From: SHXR01 sp046160305
Lineage (GTDB): Bacteria; Pseudomonadota; Gammaproteobacteria; Burkholderiales; SG8-39
Reading direction: 5' to 3'
Assembly (NCBI GenBank): GCA_046160305.1
Contig: JBJXGX010000116.1
Location: 65,978-129,977 of the forward strand
Length of the DNA stretch: 64,000 bases
The notes beneath the pieces are model-generated. The model worked only from the letters and a program-made list of their open reading frames with translations, made no database searches and had not been told where the DNA came from. The translations under genes and the position numbers were made by a program. This document shows positions 1 through 9,064 of this stretch, piece by piece; position 1 is the stretch's first letter; each line of letters starts with the position of its first letter.

Positions 1-1245
1 CGTTTCCTCGGTCTTTCCTGCCTTGGCCGCTTCCTTGTCGTTGTCGAGATGCTTGAGCAGATCGGCTTCGCGAACCCGGCCTTGCGGCTGATCGGGATCA
101 TCCACCAGAATATCCGGAGCGATGCCCTTGGCTTGGATCGAGCGCCCGTTCGGCGTGAAGTAGCGCGCCGTGGTCAGCTTGATTGCGGTGCTATTGCCCA
201 ATGGCATGATCGTCTGCACCGACCCTTTGCCGAACGTTTGCGTGCCGATGATGGTTGCGCGTTTGTGGTCTTGCAGGGCGCCCGCCACGATTTCGGACGC
301 GGACGCGGAACCGCCATTGACGAGAACGACCATCGGCACCGTTTTGGCCGCCGCCGGAAGATTGCGCAGGAAGTCGTCGTTACGCGCCCGGACGTAGTCT
401 TCTGGTGACGCAATGTACTTTCGCTTGGCATCCTCGGTTCGGCCATCGGTTGACACGACGAGTACCTTTGGGGGCAGAAACGCGGCGGAGATGCCTACCG
501 CACCGTTGAGCAAACCACCCGGGTCGTTGCGAAGGTCGAGAACCAGCCCCTTCATCGGCCCCTCTTTGAACAGGCGCACGAGATGTCGAACGAGGTCATC
601 GCCGGTGTGCTCCTGGAACTGCGCAACGCGTACGTAACCGAACCCCGGCTCGATCATCTTCGATTTGACGCTTTGCACCTGGATCTCTTCCCGCACCAGG
701 GTGAACAGCAACGGCTTATTTTCTCCCTTGCGGCTGATGGTAAGAATAATGCTCGTCTTCGGGCGGCCGCGCATGCGCTTGACTGCGTCATTGAGGGTCA
801 TCCCTTTGATTGGCGTATCGTCGAGCTTGATGATCAGGTCGCCCGGCTTGATGCCTGCACGATGCGCGGGCGTATCCTCGATCGGGGAGATGACTTTGAC
901 GAAGCCGTCTTCCATCCCGACCTCAATGCCAAGACCGCCGAAGCGACCCTGCGTACCGACCTGGAGTTCCTTGAACGCCTCCTGGTCGAGATACGCCGAG
1001 TGCGGGTCAAGACCGGTGAGCATGCCGGTAATGGCCTCGCTGATGAGGCGCCGGTCTTCGACCGGTTCCACGTAATTCGACTTGATAGCGCCGAACACTT
1101 CAGCGAAATTGCGAAGCTCGTCAACAGGCAATGGCAGCCGCGTCGACGAATCGCGTTGCGCGACCGCCGAAAAATTGAGGCTGAGAAGCACACCGCACAG
1201 AATTCCGACGAATACCAACCCGATCTGCTTGAACTTGCCTCTCAT
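1..1245 (-). CDS. ctpA: S41 family C-terminal processing peptidase, 3' end cut by window
   Basis: This is a periplasmic serine protease that trims or degrades proteins from their C-terminus. Residues 1-29 form an N-terminal signal or anchor helix, a PDZ domain spans roughly 100-185, and the S41 catalytic domain follows. The sequence GGSASASEIV places the likely nucleophile at Ser315, and Lys340 in TFGKG lies 25 residues later, the spacing of the Ser/Lys dyad in this family. The frame is open to position 1, so about 415 residues are present and the C-terminus is missing. It is the last gene of a minus-strand run gpmA-envC-ctpA, with 27 bases between it and envC. That neighbourhood is common in betaproteobacteria. 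Family assignment is secure; the true substrate is unknown. Confidence 0.95.
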   Translation of the reverse strand, partial: MRGKFKQIGLVFVGILCGVLLSLNFSAVAQRDSSTRLPLPVDELRNFAEVFGAIKSNYVEPVEDRRLISEAITGMLTGLDPHSAYLDQEAFKELQVGTQGRFGGLGIEVGMEDGFVKVISPIEDTPAHRAGIKPGDLIIKLDDTPIKGMTLNDAVKRMRGRPKTSIILTISRKGENKPLLFTLVREEIQVQSVKSKMIEPGFGYVRVAQFQEHTGDDLVRHLVRLFKEGPMKGLVLDLRNDPGGLLNGAVGISAAFLPPKVLVVSTDGRTEDAKRKYIASPEDYVRARNDDFLRNLPAAAKTVPMVVLVNGGSASASEIVAGALQDHKRATIIGTQTFGKGSVQTIMPLGNSTAIKLTTARYFTPNGRSIQAKGIAPDILVDDPDQPQGRVREADLLKHLDNDKEAAKAGKTEET

Positions 1246-1272
1246 TATCTGAGCCTCTCCGCGGTCTATGAC

Positions 1273-2472
1273 CTACCGTAATGACACCCAGGAAAGCGGG
1301 TCGATCGCCCGGCCTTGGTGCCTCAATTCAAAGTATAAACCGGCCGAATCGTTGCCTCCGGTACGACCGACGGTTGCAATCGCATCGCCGGTACGCACCG
1401 CATCGCCGGGGCGACGCAGAAGCGACTCGTTGTTACCATAGATCGTCAGGTACGAATCACCATGATCGACGATCAACAGATTTCCAAATCCACGCATCCA
1501 ATCGGCAAATACGATTCGCCCCGACGCTACGGCACGGACCTCTTCACCTTCAGCGCCGCGAATAAATATGCCCTTCCATGATGGCCCACCCTCGGCGCGG
1601 GGTGCGCCGAACCGTCCGACTACATCGCCACGCACAGGGAGCCGTAGTCGGCCGCGCAGACTTGAGAATACACCCCGGGTGTCGCCCACTTCAGGAACTT
1701 TTTCATTGCGCTCAACGGGCTTAGGCGACGACGGCAGTGGAGCCCTTTCCCGGATTGCGCGACTCAGACGTTCGACCAGATCGGCGAGCCTTCGTTCATT
1801 CGCCTGCAAGGTCTGGAGACTGCGCCGCTGCTTTTGAATCTGTGTGGAAAGCCGATCCAGCACGCGTTGCCATTCAACCCGCTCACGTTCGAGCTTTGAC
1901 CGCTCATCACGTGCTCGGGCTTCGAGTTTCGCCAGCTCCTCGGTTTTATCCCGGCTTTGGCGGGCGAGCTGACTTAATTCGTCGAGGCTCGCGCGCAAGC
2001 CCCGGATCAGTTCGCTTTGCGCGCGTGAAACATGCGAGAGATAGTGCAAATCGCGCGCAAGTGAATGCAGATCAGCCCTATTAAGCAGGAGTCGCAGCGT
2101 TCCAACCTCGCCGTGAACGTAGCGGAAATACAAAATCCGCTCCAGGCCCTTCGATCGCTGGGTGATATCGGCGTCTGTTCGCCGGATGCGGGCTTCGAGT
2201 TCGCGTTGTTCCTCGCGCGCTTTCTGTTGTGCCGCCTGGAATTCGCGATACGTGCGCGTCGCCTCCGAGATTCCGCGCTCGGAATCGCGCAACTGGTCGG
2301 CGACTTCCTTCCGGTCGCCTTCCGCCTCCGCCATCTCGCTTTTCAGGACTTCCAACTGGTCGCGGAGCGCTTTCAGCTCATCCTTCTCCGCGGCGATCGG
2401 GAAACCCGGCGAAAAAACGAGCAGGAGCGCGATGCCGAACGAGCCAAAGAGTCTGGTGAGACGGACATTCAA
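1273..2472 (-). CDS. envC: Murein hydrolase activator EnvC-like (coiled coil plus degenerate LytM)
   Basis: EnvC proteins sit in the periplasm at the division site and activate peptidoglycan amidases. A signal peptide covers about residues 1-27, a long coiled coil rich in Glu, Arg and Leu covers about 30-250, and a LytM/M23 domain fills about 274-399. The LytM metal ligands look replaced: WKGIFIRG stands where an active enzyme has the first His, YGNNES where Y-x-H is expected, and LYFELR where LHFEIR is expected. This fits an activator rather than an endopeptidase. The chosen TTG start at 2472 overlaps the gpmA stop as TTGA. A longer open frame reaching 2769 runs back through gpmA and lacks a signal peptide there, so I rejected it. 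Length is about 399 residues. Confidence 0.88.
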   Translation of the reverse strand: MNVRLTRLFGSFGIALLLVFSPGFPIAAEKDELKALRDQLEVLKSEMAEAEGDRKEVADQLRDSERGISEATRTYREFQAAQQKAREEQRELEARIRRTDADITQRSKGLERILYFRYVHGEVGTLRLLLNRADLHSLARDLHYLSHVSRAQSELIRGLRASLDELSQLARQSRDKTEELAKLEARARDERSKLERERVEWQRVLDRLSTQIQKQRRSLQTLQANERRLADLVERLSRAIRERAPLPSSPKPVERNEKVPEVGDTRGVFSSLRGRLRLPVRGDVVGRFGAPRAEGGPSWKGIFIRGAEGEEVRAVASGRIVFADWMRGFGNLLIVDHGDSYLTIYGNNESLLRRPGDAVRTGDAIATVGRTGGNDSAGLYFELRHQGRAIDPLSWVSLR

Positions 2473-3218
2473 GCGCGTGCTGTGCCCTGTTTTGCCACTG
2501 CCTGCATCGCGGCGGCGATCCGTGTCTGATCGCCGAGGTAGTAACTCTTGAGCGGACGGAGCGCGTCGTCCAGCTCGTACACGAGCGGGGTGCCGGTTGG
2601 GATATTGAGCTCCACGATCTTGTCGTCGGCTACATTGTCGAGATACTTGACCAGCGCACGCAGCGAATTGCCATGCGCAACGATCACCACGCGCTTGCCC
2701 GCCCGGATTTCCGGTGCGATCACATTTGACCAATAGGGAATGACCCGCCCGACCGTATCCTTGAGGCATTCCGTGAGCGGGAATGCCATGCCATCAAGAT
2801 TGCGATATCGGGGGTCCTGTGCTGCTTCACTGGCCGCCTCGGGCTTCATGGCCGGCGGGGGCATGTCGTAGCTCCTTCGCCACACGTGAACCTGCTTCTC
2901 GCCGAAACGTCGTGCCATCTCGGCCTTGTCGAGCCCTTGCAGATCACCGTAATGGCGCTCGTTCAGGCGCCAAGACGATCGCACGGGAATCCACATCCGA
3001 TCCATCTGCTCTAGAGAAAGCCAAAGTGTCTTGATCGCGCGCTTGAGAACCGAGGTGTAAGCCAGATCAAAGTCGAACCCTTCGGCCTTCAGCAGCCGGC
3101 CTGCCTCGCGGGCCTCGATTTCCCCGTTCTCGGAGAGGGCTACGTCGACCCAACCGGTAAATCGATTCTCGCGATTCCATACACTTTCGCCATGCCGGAC
3201 CAGGACGAGCTTATGCAT
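2469..3218 (-). CDS. gpmA: 2,3-bisphosphoglycerate-dependent phosphoglycerate mutase
   Basis: This cytoplasmic glycolytic enzyme interconverts 3- and 2-phosphoglycerate. The N-terminus has the LVRHGES motif with the phosphorylated His9, followed by WNRENRFTGW, and a second catalytic His lies in VIVAHGNSLRAL. The length of 249 residues is normal for the dPGM family. The start at 3218 is the first Met and directly precedes the motif at the usual distance. The gene leads a minus-strand run gpmA-envC-ctpA. Upstream, 209 bases separate it from the divergent rhodanese gene, and a TATAAT hexamer on the plus strand at 3255-3260 has no convincing -35 partner. Confidence 0.97.
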   Translation of the reverse strand: MHKLVLVRHGESVWNRENRFTGWVDVALSENGEIEAREAGRLLKAEGFDFDLAYTSVLKRAIKTLWLSLEQMDRMWIPVRSSWRLNERHYGDLQGLDKAEMARRFGEKQVHVWRRSYDMPPPAMKPEAASEAAQDPRYRNLDGMAFPLTECLKDTVGRVIPYWSNVIAPEIRAGKRVVIVAHGNSLRALVKYLDNVADDKIVELNIPTGTPLVYELDDALRPLKSYYLGDQTRIAAAMQAVAKQGTARA

Positions 3219-3427
3219 GGATGCATTTCCTATGCGGATTGGAGCAGGCGATTCTATAATAGTCAGTTCCTCCGTCCGCTGGGCGCGGGCGTTTATTGGT
3301 CAATGCATCGATTACAGCCGATTGCAGCCGCCCGTGATGCCGCGCTGATCCATGCCGCGCAATTGGCGCACGGTGGCATTGGGGTAGTCGTCCAGTTCCC
3401 AGAATCTTTTGAAATCGGGTAATCAGT

Positions 3428-3841
3428 ATGTCGATGAAGTTCTTTACCGAGAATATGTTCTTGATCGCAGTTGCCTTCGTCAGCGGTGCAATGCTGATCT
3501 GGCCGCTCGTTCGTCGCGGCGGGGGGAGCGCTTCCATCGACACGGTCCGAGCCACCTTCATGATCAATCGCGAAGATGCGTTGCTGCTCGATGTGCGCGA
3601 AACGAACGACTATGCGAGCGGCCATATTCTCAATGCGCGCAATGTTCCGCTCGCGCAACTGGACGATCGCGGCACCGACGTCGCGAAAAACAAGGCAAAG
3701 CCCGTGATCGTCTATTGCGCGAACGGCCAGCGGGCCGGCGGCGCGATCGCGATCCTGAAGAAGCACGGTTTCGCGAACGTCGTCAATCTTAGCGGCGGTT
3801 TTGCGGCCTGGAAGTCGGCCGGACTGCCGGTGGAGAAGTAG
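3428..3841 (+). CDS. Membrane-anchored rhodanese-like protein
   Basis: This is a single-domain rhodanese of 137 residues with one N-terminal membrane helix at about 8-27. The rhodanese fold runs from about 35 to the end. Its active-site loop reads YCANGQRAGGA, with Cys97 as the persulfide-forming residue. Single-domain rhodaneses transfer or sense sulfane sulfur, but the acceptor cannot be read from the sequence. It is followed after only five bases by grxC, which suggests shared expression and a thiol-related role. This rhodanese-grxC-secB order is common in betaproteobacteria. Confidence 0.9.
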   Translation: MSMKFFTENMFLIAVAFVSGAMLIWPLVRRGGGSASIDTVRATFMINREDALLLDVRETNDYASGHILNARNVPLAQLDDRGTDVAKNKAKPVIVYCANGQRAGGAIAILKKHGFANVVNLSGGFAAWKSAGLPVEK

Positions 3842-3846
3842 CCATC

Positions 3847-4104
3847 ATGCCTTCGATCCGAATGTACGCAACCGACTGGTGTCCCTACTGTCAGCGAGCC
3901 GAGGCGCTTTTGCGAACGAAGGGCGTCACGATCATCGACAAGATCGATATCGATCGAAATCCTGAACGAAAGGAAGAGATGATTGCGAAAACGGGCCGGC
4001 GCACGGTTCCGCAGATTTTCATTGGCGAGCGCCATATCGGCGGATGCGATGATCTGCACGCGCTTGACAGCGCCGGCGCCCTCGACCCTTTGCTCGCCGA
4101 ATAA
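3847..4104 (+). CDS. grxC: Glutaredoxin 3
   Basis: This small cytoplasmic dithiol glutaredoxin reduces protein disulfides and glutathione mixed disulfides. The CPYC redox motif is at residues 12-15 after the short strand RMYATDW. The conserved TVPQIFI segment carries the cis-proline, and a GGCDD loop follows for glutathione binding. The length of 85 residues is typical for GrxC. It lies five bases behind the rhodanese gene and 163 bases before secB. I see no clear promoter or terminator in that gap. Confidence 0.96.
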   Translation: MPSIRMYATDWCPYCQRAEALLRTKGVTIIDKIDIDRNPERKEEMIAKTGRRTVPQIFIGERHIGGCDDLHALDSAGALDPLLAE

Positions 4105-4267
4105 GCCGCGCCAACGTCGATAACCACCCTGTTCGGTCCCCGCCGCCGGAGCTTCGGACATCCAAGATTTCACTCAACAAGCGGGCTTGCCCCCTCGTAA
4201 CTCCCCATAACGCACGAGCACGCCGATTACGCGGGATAGCGCAATCGTCCGTTCCCAAGGAAACTGC

Positions 4268-4735
4268 ATGAGCGAGCCACAGCAATCGGGTCAGGTCCTC
4301 TCGATCGAGAAAGTCTATGTGAAGGACTGCTCGATCGAAGTCCCTAACGCGCCGCAAATATTTTTCGAAGAAGTGCAACCCCAGATCGATGTGCAGATGC
4401 AAACCGGAACCGGTCAGGTCGGCGATGGTCTGTATGAGTGCGTGTTGACGATCACCGTGACCGCGAAGGCCGCCGAGCGCACCGTATTTCTGGTCGAGGC
4501 GGCGCAGGCCGGGATCTTTCAGATCCGGGGCTTCGCGCAGCAGGATCTGGACATGATCCAAGGAATCGGTTGCCCGACGACGTTATTTCCGTATGCGCGC
4601 GAAACCATTTCCAATCTGGTCAATCGCGCGGGTTTTCCTCCGATCAATCTTGCCCCAATCAGCTTCGAGGCACTCTATGCACAGCGGCTGCAAGAACAGC
4701 AGGCTCAAGCCCCGAAAATCGAAATCGCGCACTGA
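4268..4735 (+). CDS. secB: Protein-export chaperone SecB
   Basis: SecB is a tetrameric cytoplasmic chaperone that keeps preproteins unfolded and hands them to SecA. The 155-residue sequence contains the family signature strands IEKVYVKDCSIEVPNAP and FFEEVQPQIDVQM, and the ISFEALYAQRLQ segment near the C-terminus. Its last 59 bases overlap the start of the next gene, so the two are probably translated from one message. The secB-gpsA neighbourhood is conserved across many proteobacteria. Confidence 0.97.
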   Translation: MSEPQQSGQVLSIEKVYVKDCSIEVPNAPQIFFEEVQPQIDVQMQTGTGQVGDGLYECVLTITVTAKAAERTVFLVEAAQAGIFQIRGFAQQDLDMIQGIGCPTTLFPYARETISNLVNRAGFPPINLAPISFEALYAQRLQEQQAQAPKIEIAH

Positions 4736-5168
4736 CCGGGCGATTCTTTCGCTTCTTCTGGCGTTGTCGTCGCTTAGCGCCGCCGCGGCCGATTTCAAGA
4801 CGATCGGCATCAGCGGCACCATCCTCTATGACAGCCCGTCGACGCGGGCCAACAAACTGTTCGTCGCGACGGCCAACTATCCGGTGGAGATCATCACCGC
4901 GGACGGCGCGTGGGTACGGGTTCGTGACTTCGCCGGCGATCTCGCCTGGGTAGAACGCAAAGCACTGTCCGACCGGCAGGTCGTGGTCGTAACCGTCCCG
5001 ACCGTGGAGGCGAGGCTGCAACCCGATGATCGTGCCGCGAGCGCCTTTCAGGTCGCACAAGGCGTTATTCTCGATGTGGTGGATACCAACGTGCCGGGAT
5101 GGCTGCGCGTGCGCCACCGTGACGGGGCGTCCGGATTTGTCCGTCTGCGCGAAGTCTGGGGCTATTGA
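4677..5168 (+). CDS. Secreted SH3-domain-type protein
   Basis: The product is about 163 residues with a basic N-terminus, a hydrophobic signal segment at about 22-38 ending in AAA, and two bacterial SH3-like repeats. The repeats are visible as LYDSPS...GAWVRVRDFAGDLAWVERKAL and ARLQPDD...GWLRVRHRDGASGFVRLREVWGY. Such domains usually bind cell-wall or protein ligands in the periplasm; the ligand is unknown. The ATG at 4677 lies inside secB, and the frame continues well past the secB stop. An upstream in-frame Met at 4593 would put the signal peptide too far inside. The gene sits between secB and gpsA, a position where betaproteobacteria often carry this type of gene. Confidence 0.8.
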   Translation: MHSGCKNSRLKPRKSKSRTDRAILSLLLALSSLSAAAADFKTIGISGTILYDSPSTRANKLFVATANYPVEIITADGAWVRVRDFAGDLAWVERKALSDRQVVVVTVPTVEARLQPDDRAASAFQVAQGVILDVVDTNVPGWLRVRHRDGASGFVRLREVWGY

Positions 5169-5243
5169 TCCGGACAGCGTGCGCCGATGGTATCGACGTC
5201 GCAGACCCTGCGATCCCGCAGATCCTGACAAGGCCGCGCGTCC

Positions 5244-6224
5244 ATGAAGATCGGACTGATCGGCGCGGGTGCCTGGGGACTGGCCCTCGCGGTTACGCTT
5301 TCAAAGCGGCATCAAGTGACGCTTTGGGCGCGGAGCGCGTCGCAGCGTAAAGAACTGCGGCATACCCACCGCGATGCCTATCTTCCAGGAATCGAACTAC
5401 CTGCCGATATCCATGTCGGCGCGGCGTTCGACGAGACGATCGCACTCTGCGATGTCGTGTTGGTGGCGACACCGACTGCCGCCCTTCGAGACGTGCTCGA
5501 ACAACTCGCCCAGGCATCTGTCCGTAGACCGGTGATCGGTGCGTGCAAGGGATTCGAGCAAGGCACCTCGCTCCTGCCGCACCAGATCGCCGCGACCGTA
5601 CTAGGAAAAGATCTTCCCTATGCGGCGCTCTCCGGCCCGAGTTTTGCGTTGGAAGTCGCGCAGGGATTGCCCGCGGCTTTGACGCTTGCCTCGACCGATG
5701 AAACGTTTGCCGCAGCAATGTCGCGCGAGCTGCATCACTCCCGTTTCCGCATCTACTTCACGCCGGATATCACCGGGGTTGAAGTGGGCGGAGCGGTCAA
5801 GAACATCATGGCGATCGCGACCGGTATTGCCGATGGGCTTGCGCTCGGCTTGAACGCTCGCGCGGCGCTGATCACACGCGGCTTGGCGGAACTCACGCGA
5901 TTGGGCGTCGCGATGGGCGGACGCATCGAAACATTCATCGGCCTTGCCGGCGCCGGCGACCTGGTGCTGACCTGCACCGGGGCGCTTTCCCGCAATCGAC
6001 GGGTCGGGCTGGAGTTGGCTGCGGGCAAGCCGATCGCCGAGGTGCTCGCCCAGCTTGGCCATGTTGCCGAAGGTGTGTACACCGCTCAAGCAGCCGCCAC
6101 TGCGGCGCAATCGTATGGGGTCGACATGCCGATCACGCGTGCCGTCTGCGCGGTGCTTTTCCAGAACGTACCGCCACGCGAAGCGGTCGAGCAACTGCTC
6201 TCACGCGATCCGAAGTCTGAATAG
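5244..6224 (+). CDS. gpsA: NAD(P)H-dependent glycerol-3-phosphate dehydrogenase
   Basis: GpsA reduces dihydroxyacetone phosphate to sn-glycerol-3-phosphate for phospholipid synthesis in the cytoplasm. The Rossmann motif GAGAWGLALA begins at residue 7. The substrate-binding signature GVEVGGAVKNIMAIATGIADG contains the catalytic Lys. The segment GLAGAGDLVLTCTGALSRNRRVG matches the conserved C-terminal domain. The length of 326 residues is normal. The ATG at 5244 directly precedes the nucleotide-binding strand MKIGLIGAG. It ends nine bases from the stop of the convergent trmL gene. Confidence 0.97.
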   Translation: MKIGLIGAGAWGLALAVTLSKRHQVTLWARSASQRKELRHTHRDAYLPGIELPADIHVGAAFDETIALCDVVLVATPTAALRDVLEQLAQASVRRPVIGACKGFEQGTSLLPHQIAATVLGKDLPYAALSGPSFALEVAQGLPAALTLASTDETFAAAMSRELHHSRFRIYFTPDITGVEVGGAVKNIMAIATGIADGLALGLNARAALITRGLAELTRLGVAMGGRIETFIGLAGAGDLVLTCTGALSRNRRVGLELAAGKPIAEVLAQLGHVAEGVYTAQAAATAAQSYGVDMPITRAVCAVLFQNVPPREAVEQLLSRDPKSE

Positions 6225-6233
6225 ACATTCCCC

Positions 6234-6722
6234 TTATCGAGACGCCGCGCGGTTCGCATCTGCGGATCCCGCGTAGTCGCACTGTCTCCACGCTTCGTAG
6301 ACGACTACCGCGACCGTATTGGAGAGATTGATGCTCCGAATGTTGGGCACCATCGGCACGCGCAGGCGCTCGTTCATACCGAAGTCATCGAGCACCGACT
6401 GGGGGAGTCCGCCGGTCTCCCGGCCGAACACAAAGACGTCGCCCTCCACGAATGCCGCCGAGGCAAGCGCTCGCGTCCCGCGCGTGCTGAATGCAAACAT
6501 TCGACGGCCAGTCATCATCTGGCGGCAAGCGGTCCAGTCATCGTGGATCGTCACGTTGCGTATATCGCCATAGTCCAGGCCGGCGCGAGCGAGATGCCGA
6601 TCATCGAGCAGAAAGCCGAGCGGTCGGACCAGATGCAATCGTGAGCCGGTATTGGCGGCGAGTCGAATCACATTCCCGGTGTTGGGTGGAATCTCGGGTT
6701 GATAGAGGACGATGTCGAACAC
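6234..6722 (-). CDS. trmL: tRNA (cytidine(34)-2'-O)-methyltransferase
   Basis: This SPOUT-fold enzyme methylates the 2'-O of the wobble base in certain leucine tRNAs. The N-terminus MFDIVLYQPEIPPNTGNVIRLAANTG is a hallmark of the TrmL group. The knot region carries FGRETGGLPQSVLD and RVPMVPNIRSINLSNTVAVVVYEAWRQ, which form the S-adenosylmethionine site. The length of 162 residues is right for the family. It lies 20 bases downstream of comF on the same strand and converges with gpsA. Confidence 0.95.
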   Translation of the reverse strand: MFDIVLYQPEIPPNTGNVIRLAANTGSRLHLVRPLGFLLDDRHLARAGLDYGDIRNVTIHDDWTACRQMMTGRRMFAFSTRGTRALASAAFVEGDVFVFGRETGGLPQSVLDDFGMNERLRVPMVPNIRSINLSNTVAVVVYEAWRQCDYAGSADANRAASR

Positions 6723-6742
6723 GTTTCGCTCGGGTGGGTCGA

Positions 6743-7450
6743 TCAGGGATCCAGGAGCGCCCGCGCAACCACCCAGTTCTCGACGTGCAGCGCGCCATGC
6801 GACTTGAGCGTTCGGGCCAACTCGTCGAGCGTGGCGCCGGTAGTCATCACGTCATCGACCACCGCGACACGGCGTCCGATGACCGCCGCTGAGGCGCTGA
6901 ACGCGTTCCGAACGTTGCGTGCGCGCCCGCCGATCGGAAGCTCCACTTGTACCAATGTCTCGCGCACCCTGACGGCGGCATCCACATCGACTTGAATTCC
7001 CGTACGGACGCCCAACTTCCGCGCGATTTCCTGGGATTGGTTGAATCCCCGTTCGCGCAATCGCTTCGGTGCCAGCGGCAAGGGAACAATCATATCCACC
7101 TTCGGCGAGTCGCCGATGACCTCTGCAAGGAGGGTGGAGAAAAGCGCCGCAACGGCCAGCACGTTGCCGTATTTGTAGGCCTGCATCAAGCGGTCGAGGG
7201 GAAACTCATAGCGACAGGCAACGAATGATGCGTCGAAGTGCGGCGGTTGCCGAATGCATGCGCCGCATATCGCGCCGCCGTGGTTTGGCAACGCGCATTG
7301 CGGACAGTGCGCGGGCAACCGCGGAATCGCATTCAAGCACGGGCCGCACAGCAGCGCGTCCCGCGTTGATCCCTGGCAAAGGAGGCAGTCCTGCGGAAGC
7401 AGGACGTTCGCGATTGCGCTTAGTGCGCGCGAAAAGTGGGTCGTCGCCAT
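6743..7450 (-). CDS. comF: ComF family phosphoribosyltransferase-like protein
   Basis: ComF-type proteins are associated with DNA uptake in competent bacteria. The N-terminal part has four cysteine pairs (CLLC, CGPC, CPQC, CGAC) that probably bind zinc. The C-terminal part is a phosphoribosyltransferase fold with the signature VVDDVMTTGATL and the loop GFNQSQEIARKL. I chose the Met at 7450, giving 235 residues, because the long in-frame extension to 7828 has no homology-like features and runs into the promoter side of the divergent amidase gene. The biochemical activity of ComF is not settled for the family. Confidence 0.9.
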   Translation of the reverse strand: MATTHFSRALSAIANVLLPQDCLLCQGSTRDALLCGPCLNAIPRLPAHCPQCALPNHGGAICGACIRQPPHFDASFVACRYEFPLDRLMQAYKYGNVLAVAALFSTLLAEVIGDSPKVDMIVPLPLAPKRLRERGFNQSQEIARKLGVRTGIQVDVDAAVRVRETLVQVELPIGGRARNVRNAFSASAAVIGRRVAVVDDVMTTGATLDELARTLKSHGALHVENWVVARALLDP

Positions 7451-7671
7451 CAGTGGATATCGCCCTGCCGGAATGAGGAATTCGGGACGAATCGGAACGT
7501 ATTGGGCCGAATGATAGACTGCCCAAGCGCAGCCCCGCCCACCCTTCTTCAACCTCGTTGTTGGCCCTGCAAATCGCGGCTGCTTCCGCTGCTCATGCAG
7601 AGTCTGGTGAGCATTTGGAATCTGCCCGCCCTTGTTGATGTTTTCTTGGTCCGCCAACCCATACGACGCCC

Positions 7672-9024
7672 ATGCCCTATCTAGCCGAACTCGCGCGACG
7701 CTTGGTGCGTGCCGAAACGACGAGCGAAGCGCTGATTGACCGTGCCCTTGCGAATGTCCTCGATCCGGGCGGTGAGGGAAGCCGAACTTTCGTGAAGCTA
7801 TATGAAGACGGCGCTCGGGAAGCTGCAATCAGCGCGGACCGGTTACGCGCCCGTGGCGTGGTCCCCTCCCCACTTGCCGGCATTCCGATCTCGATCAAGG
7901 ATCTGTTCGATGTGCGCGGTGAACGAACGACCGCGGGGTCCAAGGTGCTCATTGATGCGACGCCCGCGCAACACGATTCGACCGTCATCGCCCGATTGCG
8001 CGCGGCCGGGGCAATCATCGTCGGTCGAACGAACATGACCGAGTTTGCCTTCTCCGGACTTGGGATCAATCCCCACTACGGCACGCCCCGCAATCCCTAC
8101 GATCGCTCGACGGGCCGCATACCCGGTGGCTCGTCGTCCGGCGCGGCGGTATCGGTGAGCGACGGGATGTCCGAGGTCGGTATCGGCACCGACACCGGCG
8201 GATCGGTACGCATCCCCGCCGCGCTCTGTGGGCTGGTTGGCTTCAAACCCACCGCGCGGCGCATTTCGCGTGACGGCGTGTTGCCGCTCTCGACCACCTT
8301 GGATTCCATCGGGCCGATCGCGCGGTCAGTTGCCTGTTGCGCATTGGTCGATGCGATCATGGCCGGCGAGTCGCCGGATGTTCCTCCGGCGCTACCGATT
8401 GCCGGTTTGCGACTTGGCGTCGTGCGCGACTATGTGTGCGACGGGCTGGAGGACGCCATCGCGACGGCGTTCGAGCGCGCACTTGCAATTCTGTCGAAAG
8501 CGGGTGCACACATCATGGAGATGCCGTTTCCCGAGCTCGCGCGATTGCCGGCATTGAATCGGTCAGGCGGATTCGCCGGTGCGGAGGCCTATGCATGGCA
8601 TCGCGATCTTCTGCGTGAGCGCGAAGCGGAATACGATCCACGCGTGTCGGTGCGGATTGCCGCTGCGCAACGACTGTCCGCGGCCGATTACATTGCGCTC
8701 GGCGGGCATCGCGCCAACTTGATCGCGCGGGCACAGCTTGTCGCGACACCGTACGACGCGCTCCTCATGCCGACCACAGCGATGATCGCGCCTCCCATCG
8801 CGCTTCTCGAGGGCGATGACGATCAATACAGCCGCGCGAACCTCGCGATGCTGCGCAATCCCACGACGATCAATTTTCTGGACGGATGCGCCCTCTCCGT
8901 TCCTTGTCATGAGCCGGGTCAGGCGCCGGTCGGACTGATGATCGCGGGCATGACGGGCGATGATCGCCGCATCCTGCAGGTCGGACAGGCGATCGAAGCC
9001 GCGCTTGCCGTGTTGGATCGCTAG
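7672..9024 (+). CDS. Amidase signature family hydrolase (GatA-like, probably not GatCAB)
   Basis: This 450-residue cytoplasmic enzyme belongs to the amidase signature family, which hydrolyses carboxamides by a Ser-cisSer-Lys triad. Lys76 is in ISIKDLFD, the cis-Ser is Ser154 in GGSSSGAAV, and the nucleophile is Ser178 in GTDTGGSVRIPA. The C-terminal part is typical of free amidases. No gatB or gatC lies nearby, so a role in tRNA amidation is unlikely. It starts 221 bases from the divergent comF gene and ends 40 bases before the methyltransferase gene. The substrate is not predictable. Confidence 0.88.
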   Translation: MPYLAELARRLVRAETTSEALIDRALANVLDPGGEGSRTFVKLYEDGAREAAISADRLRARGVVPSPLAGIPISIKDLFDVRGERTTAGSKVLIDATPAQHDSTVIARLRAAGAIIVGRTNMTEFAFSGLGINPHYGTPRNPYDRSTGRIPGGSSSGAAVSVSDGMSEVGIGTDTGGSVRIPAALCGLVGFKPTARRISRDGVLPLSTTLDSIGPIARSVACCALVDAIMAGESPDVPPALPIAGLRLGVVRDYVCDGLEDAIATAFERALAILSKAGAHIMEMPFPELARLPALNRSGGFAGAEAYAWHRDLLREREAEYDPRVSVRIAAAQRLSAADYIALGGHRANLIARAQLVATPYDALLMPTTAMIAPPIALLEGDDDQYSRANLAMLRNPTTINFLDGCALSVPCHEPGQAPVGLMIAGMTGDDRRILQVGQAIEAALAVLDR

Positions 9025-9064
9025 GCAATTGAAGACTGAAGACGCCGCTCGAATGGGGCCCTTC

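Noticed and set aside
3255..3260. TATAAT between gpmA and the rhodanese gene
   Set aside because: No -35 at 15-19 bases upstream on either strand, so I did not list it as a promoter.
7672..9024. GatA subunit of the tRNA amidotransferase
   Set aside because: Neither gatB nor gatC is near, and the C-terminal half reads like a stand-alone amidase.
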